64,000 nt of DNA from Eleginops maclovinus (Eukaryota > Chordata > Actinopteri > Perciformes > Eleginopidae): positions 19,731,648-19,795,647 of the forward strand of contig NC_086364.1 in assembly GCF_036324505.1 (NCBI RefSeq), written 5' to 3'. A program made the position numbers and the translations under genes. Under the pieces are notes generated by a model. The model had not been told where the DNA came from, made no database searches, and was given only the letters and a program-made list of their open reading frames with translations. Of this stretch, positions 48,801-60,620 are shown piece after piece (within the stretch, counting starts at the first letter, position 1; each line of letters opens with the position of its first letter).

Positions 48801-49774
48801 ATGCAAATATGAAACCTCAACCGCAACTACGAGAGATACTAGAGTAAAGTCGTAAATAAGAAAAAAAGTATTATGCTGATAGGACAGGTAGTATGCGAGA
48901 TAAGCTGCAAGTATGCAGATAAACACACACACACACACATATATATTTTCATTCCACAGGCTTAGACGATTGGTAAAATCCAATTTTTGCTTGCTTCACT
49001 ACCCATATAGTGTAATTCAAGTATATAATAACCACATAACTCTGTTTTGCATCAGCTTACACACACACAAAGAGACTAGCCCCACATTCTATATATATCT
49101 CCTATTTTTTCACAGGCACTTTTTAATGCATGCCTGTTTGCATGGGGCTAAAAACATGACGCAGGAGCAGAGACAGCTTTACTGGCAACATCCTTAGTAG
49201 TTACACAACTAGCTCTACGTTAGGTAAGACATAAAACTTGGGCCTGCAGGAGAAAGAGGAGATCAGAGGGAGAATAATAAGATTTAAACTCTACCTTCTA
49301 CCGGCTGTCATGGGAAATGTGAGGTTGCTGAACAGGAGGTGGATAAGCTCTCAGCCTTGATCTTCTCTCCTTGGTAATATCACAAATACCTCTTAATATG
49401 CTTGGCTGAAAATATAGGGGGAAATAACTGACTCATTGATTATGCCGTAGGGTTTTTGGAGAGTGTGGGCAGACTGAAGGTGAAACAGAAACTCTATCAT
49501 GATGTGGTTTGTGAAGATGTTCGCTGTATGAGAGAGGAAAGTGGACGGCTGGGTTTAAAAGGGATATTTCCTCCTAAATAATTCTAATCTTTCTATCAAT
49601 TTGATGGCTTAATTCTTGAGGAAAACATCGATCTACTCGCATACAGTCTTGGTGAGTTAAGAACCATAAACTGAGAAAAGTCTTGATGACTGAAACCATG
49701 GTTTACAAATCACTCTACAGAAGTATAATCCAATCCTTGTTTATCGGTCTTAATGACACATAAACAGTAGTCGC
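48801..49774. other. Gene-free stretch
   Basis: Nothing supported apart from short (CA)n at about 48920-48938. Confidence 0.4.
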
Positions 49775-50010
49775 ACATACGGCTGTGGCTCAAGAGGCTG
49801 TCCATCAATCTGAGGGTCGATGGTTTGATCCCTAGCTCCTGTGGTCAATATTTTTGAAGTGTCCTTGTGTAACATATTGAACCCAAATTGCTCCCGATTG
49901 CATAGCCAACAGTTTGTGTGTGTGTGTGAATGGGTAAATGCTGACTCCTAATAGCGCTTTGTTAGGAAAGACAAGATAAGCACGCTATAAAAAAGGAGTC
50001 TATTTAATGC
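49775..50010 (+). mobile_element. tRNA-derived SINE (decayed)
   Basis: A-box-like ggctgtggctcaagaggct near 49781 and B-box-like GGTTTGATCCC at 49822-49832 lie about 40 bases apart. Downstream are gaagtgtccttgtg, ttgaacccaaattgctcc and a gtgaatgggtaaatg block before cacgctataaaaa. This order is characteristic of a widespread teleost SINE. Confidence 0.7.
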
Positions 50011-50829
50011 TAACGTTTTTAACTAGCAAGGTTTGAATGAAAATGTGTGTGCACTTACAAATGGAGAAATTAGCCTTGAAACTGATATACTGTAGCTGTG
50101 ATGTTTTTAAATGCTGCTCCTATTTACTTCTATTCATTGAGACTTTTCTCCATATTTGGCTTCTGTGTTTAAGGTAGAAAACAAATAGGAATGAACGTAA
50201 CGTGGGGAGTAATTTTCTACACAAATGATGATTTTAGAAGTATTAATCTAAGATAGCACATTAAGGCTTGTGTATCCCAAATAATTCCAATTGCAGTGAG
50301 TTGTGTTCTCCCTTCTTTCCTCCTGCTTCTTGTGGTTTTTGGGGTCAATGTGTTATGATTAAAGAAGGCAGTTCAGGGAACACCTGCATCTGAGTCATAC
50401 ATCTCACGACACTAAACTAATAGCATGACAGATCGGGTGGCAACGGTGGCTCTTGCGAGGAGAAGGAGCAGGATTGCATAATCTGATAAAGCTTGGGGTT
50501 GCACCAATTTATTAAAAAACTTGACATTTAAAACTGCTTTAGGCTGGATATCTGTATAAAAATGTAATGATCCTGAATCACAAAGTGAGGCTCCCGTGAA
50601 GAAAAAACAAAAACAATTGCCCCTTAGATCTTGTTTTTGTGAGGAACAGTTAACGGAAGAATTAGCAAATAAACAAGACTAAAACTTTCTCTTTAACCAG
50701 TCACAAATTACATTTTGAATCAACTTTCAGATAATACATAGTACACAGCCCAGCACACAGTGAGATGTAGGCTCTACATTTAGCCCATTCTAGGTTTAGA
50801 AGCAGTTGGCAGCTATTAGCCTATACCTC
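50011..50829. other. Gene-free stretch
   Basis: Nothing supported. Confidence 0.4.
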
Positions 50830-50995
50830 CCTGGGAGCATTGTTGGGGTCAAGTGCATTGCTCAAGGGCACCTACACATTGCCCAGAAGGTGAACTGACA
50901 GCTTTCAAAACACCAGTTCACTCTCCATTCTTGGTTAGTTCAGGGACTTGAACTGGCGACCTTCTGGTTCCCACCGGGTTCACAAGTATGCTATA
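50830..50995. repeat. Dispersed retroelement-type fragment
   Basis: The string of motifs ctcaagggcacct, agaaggtgaactgacag, ccagttcactctcca and gggacttgaactggcgacct matches a common fish interspersed repeat (recalled pattern). Confidence 0.5.
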
Positions 50996-51539
50996 TCACT
51001 ATGGTCACTATTTTCTGACCTCTGTCTCAGCTTTCACAACATAACGCAGGTTCACCACAGCTCGGAGCAAGGCCATAATTTACACTGAAAAAAACCCAGC
51101 TGTGCTCTCAGGCAGCAAGTCATAGTGTCAAGCACAGAGCTGATTTTCCCCCAGGCTTTGCGGCCAAAGTTAAACTAAATTGAGGTAAAAAAAGAAACAA
51201 GTATGATAACTTGGGGAAAAGGCAAGGGCACTTAAGAAAAGTAGGAAATCTACTGAAATTAAATTGGACTTTCTGGACTCATAAAAAGGAAGGGAACCAG
51301 GTTAGGAAATGTGGTTTGTGGTTGTTAAATGTAATTTATGCTTTAGACCTCTGCGTCTTGTTTGGCTGATTCGATTATGTCATTCTCTCCATTTAACGGA
51401 CCGGCCCTATTTTAAATGGTCAAAACGAGCCATACCTACAATACAGAAAATTCCCAACACAAACGTAAACCATATAAGCTATGACAACTGAAATGACCAC
51501 TTCCTAAAGCTTCATCAGAATTTGCACAGCCATAATTGC
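50996..51539. other. Gene-free stretch
   Basis: Nothing supported. Confidence 0.4.
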
Positions 51540-51960
51540 ACATTACAGTAATTGATCATAATGAGAACAGCAAGGCATGCGTGCACATTACAGTAGCTTC
51601 ATACATGAAAGCAGCACTGTGCAACCACAATGCATATTACAGTAGCTTCATTAGCATACGTCAAACAGAGCTGCACAGTCACAACAGTACAGTAGCCTAT
51701 GTAAAAAGCATTGCAGCACCACATAGCAGATTAATCTGTGGCTTCATCAGCAAATGAAAACAGCAATGCACATTACAGTAGCTTCATATGAAAATAGCAC
51801 TGGAAAGCCACGTTGCAAATTACAGTAGCTCTATTAGTATATGAAAACAGCATTGCGCAGCTACGGTGAATACTACAGTAATTAATCACAGTAGGAAAAC
51901 AGTGGCAAATATTACAGTAGCGTCATTAGCATATTAAAACAGCCACAGGGAAAATTAACT
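51540..51960. repeat. Decayed minisatellite, 40-53-bp unit, about nine copies
   Basis: Variants of TTACAGTAGCTTCATTAGCAT followed by a-gaaaacagcattgcacag recur with anchors near 51543, 51588, 51637, 51687, 51731, 51773, 51820, 51873 and 51912. Units differ by substitutions and small indels, so the array is old. Confidence 0.8.
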
Positions 51961-51982
51961 TACATATTCTAAAGCCACACAC

Positions 51983-52078
51983 CTGTTGCTCCGCTCCCCC
52001 GCTTTGCATGTGTTGCCTCCGGATCCGGTAATCCACTTTCTCAAGCTTTCTCTTGTTTGTATCCAGTTTCTGCCACAT
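51983..52078 (-). CDS. Candidate first coding exon of an unrecognised gene
   Basis: An ATG at 52078, preceded in frame by a TAG 12 bases upstream, opens 32 codons: MWQKLDTNKRKLEKVDYRIR, then RQHMQSGGAEQQ. It ends phase 0 at the donor CAG|GTGTGT (51983/51982). The peptide is hydrophilic and highly charged, and could start a coiled coil. It is not a family I recognise. Upstream sequence is richer in CpG than its surroundings and carries a palindromic CRE. Against it: no second exon was found down to 24 kb, and such a short frame could arise by chance. If real, the gene is transcribed in the same direction as mrtfa and shisa8, lies between them, and has the minisatellite in its first intron. Confidence 0.4.
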
Positions 52079-52400
52079 ATCCTCGTGCTAACGTTAGCCG
52101 CGCTAGCTAAGGCAACACCGAAGCTAGTTGTCATAGCTACACCTGTCCTGTAGCCTCGGCAGCGGCCCGTTTCCGCAGTCGATACAATGCGCTATTTCCA
52201 CATTTCTTTCTCACCTTTAAACCAAACAGAAACAACTTAGTTTTCTCACTTTTTGTCTCATTAATTTGTTCTTCAGTTTGTTTTCGTTAGCCAGGTGATG
52301 CTGGCACGCGCAGTTGACGTCAATATGCGCTCAATCTCCTGATTCGACATAACGTGACCTCACGCGCTACCTTAGAGGAGGGGTTCATGGGAAAGGTTGT
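52079..52400 (-). promoter_or_regulatory. CpG-richer promoter-like segment
   Basis: A local concentration of CpG (gttagccgcgctagc, cggcagcggcccgtttccgcagtcg, gcacgcgcag, cacgcgctac) stands out from AT-rich, CpG-poor surroundings. It includes TTGACGTCAA (52314-52323), a palindromic CREB/ATF site. It lies just upstream of the candidate exon at 51983-52078. No TATA box was recognised. Confidence 0.4.
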
Positions 52401-52984
52401 TTTTACAATTACAATTAGATTTTACATTTTAATGCCTGAATGCATAAAGTACACTTTTTTAATCAAAATCATGATCGACAAACATTTAAAACACATATCA
52501 ATGTGAGGATGACCCATTCATGCCCATTAGTTGTTTGCCCCTTCTGGCATTTCCCAATTTCCGGATGGCCAATCCATCACAATCTCAAGTTTACAATTTA
52601 ATGCATGAAAACTGTTGCCTTTCCCGCTTTTGAATGGCCGGAAACCACAATGTCGACAGCATGAGGCGGGTTGCTCAGCATTCCCAGTGAAGTATGTGCA
52701 GTTTAATGTACGAATCAACAACCAGTAAACTGAGAAAGCCCAACTCTCATTTGCCAAGCAGCAGTGCTATTTATTAAGCAATCACAACAGATGGGAAACG
52801 ATGTTGAAAAGGAAAATGTGAATGGAGAAGACTGGAACAAGTTCAGCTGCGGTTTGGCTTCTTTGCCAAAGTCTCCCTTTTATAGTTTTATAGGACAAGG
52901 ATAGAATGACAGTAACTTGAAGATGTCAGACGGCGAGATTTCTGAGAACATAAAACGGAAGTGGCCTTCACACAAAACAAACAA
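52401..52984. other. Gene-free stretch
   Basis: A 76-codon minus frame (52527-52757) has no motif and is not called. Confidence 0.4.
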
Positions 52985-53110
52985 GAGGGATGGTTTTTAA
53001 ATCAGATTCGAGTTTATTGCCATATACATTTACACATACAAGGAATTTACTGTGGTGTATGGTGGTGCAAACATAAACAACATCAGAAAATAAGCTGTAA
53101 GAGAAGGTCA
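52985..53110 (-). repeat. LINE 3'-tail-like fragment (reverse)
   Basis: The run ttgccatatacatttacac, caaggaatttact and ggtggtgcaaacataaac is characteristic of a teleost non-LTR element end, here in reverse orientation. Confidence 0.5.
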
Positions 53111-53776
<666 letters not shown>

Positions 53777-54001
53777 CCTGTCACTGTCACTGTCTCTGTA
53801 TAATCCCCATGGTTGCATTTGGTTTCTAACATAAGTCAGAGAACAGTCAGGGACTTTTCGTTTGCAATACGCCTGACCTACATTGGCTGCTCACAGTGTG
53901 CTTAAGACGACACATGCAGTCACACTTACTGTATCCTCCTGCAAAATGTCTGCTTTTAAGGAGGCGTGTATGTGTGTGTGTGTGTTTGCATGAGATGCTT
54001 G

Positions 54002-54002
<1 letters not shown>

Positions 54003-54032
<30 letters not shown>
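54003..54032. repeat. Short (CA)n
   Basis: About 15 units. A short (TG)n at 53967-53985 lies just before it. Confidence 0.9.
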
Positions 54033-56905
<2,873 letters not shown>

Positions 56906-57039
56906 ACATCACAAGGCATACCCCCATTGCTGTGCTGAGATGCATCAAAGCATCTGCAGAATTATTCAACACGCCCAGCGGCAAAACTTCTTGTAAGCTG
57001 AGTCCGACATTAAAGTGTTTGATTTAGGGTCGTGTGTGG

Positions 57040-57042
<3 letters not shown>

Positions 57043-57079
<37 letters not shown>
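57043..57079. repeat. Short (TG)n
   Basis: About 18 units. Confidence 0.93.
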
Positions 57080-57081
<2 letters not shown>

Positions 57082-57343
57082 ATAAGTGTTGTGTGTGTGG
57101 ACCTCTGTGTAGCCCTAATCGTACACTTCTGTCTCATGACAGGCTATGCATGTTAGAGGAAGTGGATTAACAGGACCTAGCAGGGCAGAAGGTTGCCATT
57201 TGATTGGCTCTGCTACAGCTCCCATCTGTCAATCAAAGCCGCCATGCCTCTGATAATGTGTAGCTTTAAGCCTTGATATAATAAAATGGGTAAGTTGTAT
57301 AAACATTTACCACATTTACATGTTTGAATTCACCAAAGCAGAC

Positions 57344-57349
57344 TTTATT
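57344..57349 (-). terminator. Candidate mrtfa polyadenylation signal
   Basis: Minus-strand AATAAA, followed by gtctgctttggtgaattc, a U/GU-rich stretch as expected downstream of a cleavage site. It lies 2.7 kb past the mrtfa stop, a normal distance for a 3' UTR of this family. Other AATAAA copies exist, so the choice is tentative. The motif could instead be a LINE tail. Confidence 0.3.
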
Positions 57350-59264
57350 ATCGTTCCTCTTACGAACAATTTCCGTTCAATTTTAGAAAAAAACAAAGAT
57401 TACAATTACAACACAAAAGCGTAACATTTGCACAAAACTTCAGAAGACTTTATCCTAATGCTTTCACAGTCATTTACATGAGGAGGTTCAACACCTGCAA
57501 GGTTAATACAGCAGAACACTGACTTTTTAAAAGTCCAAACCAGTTTGATAGAGCACTTAACATCTTTAAATTAATCACAGCGATTTAAAATGACTGAGTT
57601 TTAAGTACTTAGCCGAGGTCTAGCATAAGGGATCTCTTAATCGTCAGTGTGAACAGGGGACTGATTTCAGCAGAAAAAAAGCTCTTAAAGTTCAGATGGG
57701 TATGTTGTTTAAGAATTGAAAATGTGTGAATCCATCCTATAAGCAGCTAGACTATAAAAGAAGAGTCAGGAAGTATGGTTTAGTTTGTCTGTGGTGACCA
57801 ATACATAACACGAGCAGATGTGTTCGCAGTCCAAAGAGAAGTTCTGGATTCACAGTACAGACATTTTGTCAGAAAAAACACTTTTGTATGGCAGAAACAA
57901 ACTAAAAAACAGCCACTATACAAATAAATGCATCTTAGAATAGATTCAGTCAGGTTTTAACTGGTATATGACAGCATTGTAAAATCTCAGTGGAAAGGAT
58001 ATAAATACATTCCCATTATCAAAAGTACTGATGCAGTACAGGATAGCCAAATATCAGCATAAAAGGGGCCCTACTATACTCTTTTTCAGGTTCATATTTG
58101 TATTTTGTGCCTCTACTGTGACATGTTTACATGCTTTAATACTCAAAATGCTCTAGATTTTTCAGAGAGATGTCCCGCCCCTTAGCCTGTCACGTACAAT
58201 GAGTTAGAGCGGTTAGAATAGAATAGAAGCGTGAGTGTAACAGAAGTAGAAAGGAGTCCTATGGAGGCGTTTCGGAGATGGGATTTAAGCCTTTGCAGAC
58301 CATTTACATGCACTAAAACCTATATAACACACTACAGGAAAGGGAAAATCCCAAAACACAAAAGGACTCCTTTAACATAAACATCTAAACATCTAGCTGC
58401 AGGAGTTTACCTTTCTTTTTATATTATGCATGAATTTAAGTGCAAACTGAAAGGGAGTAAAAATTCACAATGGCATATTTTAAGGCAAAGAAACCTGTGT
58501 ATTCACACACTTGTACACACATGACCGAGCGCATGAACCCCTATAGGCTCACACCTAAAAGAGATTATTAGCTATCACTGCAAAAAATATAAATGCAAGG
58601 TTCCTCAGAAGTATCTCGGGGTCTATGATATTTATCTAAAGCCATGTTTCTAGCTAAGCTGTGGTACCACTCTCAGTGCTGTCCCTGCACAAAGACAAGC
58701 ATTATGTCTAAAACGTGAACACCGTGACCGTCAAACTGTTTAAAAAACAACGTCTAATCAAAGTCATGGCCGTGGATTGTTCGGCTGCAAAAATCTCTCC
58801 TCCCTCCCAATAAACCATAAGGTTGCTGAAAAAGAAAACTTGTCCTCCGACTTAACTTTGGGTATAGATCAACTGTAGTGGTCAACCATTGATTATCTTC
58901 ACTCTGAAAAGCAACTACGGATTTGCCCTCCTTATTAGACAAAGGTCCAATAAACCGATCCACTCCTTCACAGTAACATGGTGCCGAGCAACAGATCCAT
59001 GGCTCTGTTCATTTATCAGGTTTCGAAATGTGTTGATAAAACTGTTGCTAAAGCAGCGAGAACAGATATAGGACCTGCCTAATAAAGTCAATACACCCGT
59101 GTGTGTAAATAAATAAAGGGTCAAAGTGCTTGAAGGTTCAATACACCAGTACGTGAGAGGATAAGGTAAGAGCTCTGCGATCAGATACTGAACCCTCAGC
59201 AATCAATCACATGTGTTAGTATGCATGTGTGGCTCTGTGAGTGAGTGCACATTGTGTTAGGCCA
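57350..59264 (-). other. Probable mrtfa 3' UTR or flank
   Basis: Mostly non-repetitive AT-rich sequence apart from the MITE at 58064-58377. No coding frame. UTR status is inferred only from position between the mrtfa stop and a candidate poly(A) signal. Confidence 0.3.
58064..58377 (+). mobile_element. MITE family 1, copy 5
   Basis: Complete-looking copy: left aaaaggggccctactatac, right gggaaaatcccaaaacacaa-aaggactccttt. In between are tttgtattttgtgcctctac, agatgtcccgccccttagcc, cctatggaggcgtttc and gcctttgcagaccattta. It probably lies in the mrtfa 3' UTR. Confidence 0.7.
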
Positions 59265-60095
59265 TAGAGAGGTGCAGGAATGAGTCCTAAAACCCGGAGA
59301 TGAGTTAGCATTTTAGCACTCTGGTTCCCTAGTCTCAAAAGTCAATGGGATTTTGAAAATGTGTTTGGCTAAATGCCAGAAATATGGTCTCAGCTTACAT
59401 TATTTTCACGTTTTGTTCTATGACCTAGGCTGAGGCGGTGGCTCAGTGGATTAGTGTGCTGATCTTTGGATTAGGGGAGCACTGGTTCAATGCCCACTGC
59501 AGTCAGCATGTCGCTGTGTCCCGTGGTCAAGACACTTCACTCCTGTGGGGATTGCCCAAAGTATTGAGTATATATAAGTCACTTTGGATAAAAGCGTCTG
59601 TCCAAAGTGTCCTTAAATACGTAAATACCCCACTGGTGAATATCTGAAGTGTCATAAAAACAGCTGTTGCTAAAAAGTGACTAAATGAGACGACTAAACG
59701 CCATCATGTCGAACATTAGGTGTTCACGTGAAGTCATACAAGTGTGATATTTTCCTTCAATAGCCTAGCGTTAGCCTTTGAATTCTGGTGATCGAATTAA
59801 CGCCTACAAAAAGTTGTTTTCATTTTGGTAGATGAACAATGTTAGTCGTTTATAGCCAATCTTTAATTGTTAATTCTCTATTCCACCTGTTACGGATTTT
59901 GTATTTTAATGTCTGAACACACTGCTGCTTCTGACAGTAGAATTTATGCCTCAAATGTAGCAAAATAAACAAAACGCGTAAGTTCTGTAATTTTCTGGAA
60001 CTTATTTTATGCGATATTTCAAAATCCAATGAAAAAATCTGCTCTTCTTGTTGTCGAGGTAGCTAAAAAAAAAACATCATCCCTGCACTGCTCTA
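59265..60095. mobile_element. MITE family 3, copy C, abutting the mrtfa stop codon
   Basis: The left end TAGAGAGGTGCAGGAATGAG (59265) and the right end, read inverted from 60095, TAGAGCAGTGCAGGGATGAT, form a terminal inverted repeat. TA is at both extreme ends, as in TA-targeting transposons. The body matches copy B (atgagttagcatttt, taaatacccca, ttgctaa-aagt-actaa) and copy A (atatttcaaaatccaatgaaaaa). A SINE is nested at about 59428-59612. The last three bases, 60093-60095, are the complement of the mrtfa TAG. Confidence 0.7.
59428..59612 (+). mobile_element. tRNA-derived SINE nested in MITE copy C
   Basis: A box TGGCTCAGTGG (59439-59449) and B box GGTTCAATGCC (59484-59494) have tRNA-like spacing. 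They are followed by gtcaagacacttcac and the teleost-wide tail cactttggataaaagcgtct. Aligning MITE copies B and C by eye shows this block is absent from copy B, so it inserted later. Confidence 0.75.
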
Positions 60096-60620
60096 CAGAC
60101 TGTAGTCCCAGTGTATCTGCAGGTCATAGCTGTCCAGGAAGTCCGTGGAAAAGACACTTGGTGGTGTCTGGGGGCCAAGAGGGGCCAGAGTGGGGGTCTC
60201 CTCATCCTTCTCCCTTTCCATGGTAAGGTCCAACCAATCCATGCAGTCCAGACCCGACTCCCCCTCCGCTGCCATGTCGAAGGTATCCAGGGGAGACAGT
60301 GGGCGGTCGAGGATGCTGGGGGTGCACAGCATCTGACTGTGGAGGTCATCGATCAGAGTCAGCAGACCTCCGGGCTCCCCCCCCAGGAGAGGCTTCCCAG
60401 TGGTGCTTTCCAGGAAGTCCTCCAGGCGTCCATTCCCAGCGCTGCCGAGGTGTTGTTTTTCTTCTGTGGTGTCGTCGAAGGCCTGGAGCTCAGACTGCGC
60501 CGAGGAGGCCGACCGCGGGGTGTCACAGCTGGGGGGGGTGGGGGGGGGACAGCAGCATGTGGAGCGGCGAGGGAGGCGGAGATGAGTGTGGGTTTGCATG
60601 GTTGGAAGAAGAGTCCGGTG
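60093..60620 (-). CDS. mrtfa: mrtfa terminal coding exon (apparent frameshift)
   Basis: The acceptor cacccag|CACCGG sits at 60621/60620. Joined to the previous exon in phase, the frame reads PDSSSNHANPHSSPPPSPLH then MLLSPP. That is proline/serine-rich sequence plausible for an MRTF linker, and it hits a stop just past the C-runs (minus strand). The frame one base over gives TPRSASSAQSELQAFDD, then the conserved transactivation-domain motifs to the TAG at 60093-60095. The switch falls in two runs, G9 at 60540-60548 and G8 at 60531-60538, separated by one T. Either one base of a run is an assembly artefact or polymorphism, or this copy is frame-shifted. The downstream protein is too well conserved for long-standing decay. 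Confidence 0.85.
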   Translation of the reverse strand, partial: HRTLLPTMQTHTHLRLPRRSTCCCPPPTPPSCDTPRSASSAQSELQAFDDTTEEKQHLGSAGNGRLEDFLESTTGKPLLGGEPGGLLTLIDDLHSQMLCTPSILDRPLSPLDTFDMAAEGESGLDCMDWLDLTMEREKDEETPTLAPLGPQTPPSVFSTDFLDSYDLQIHWDYSL

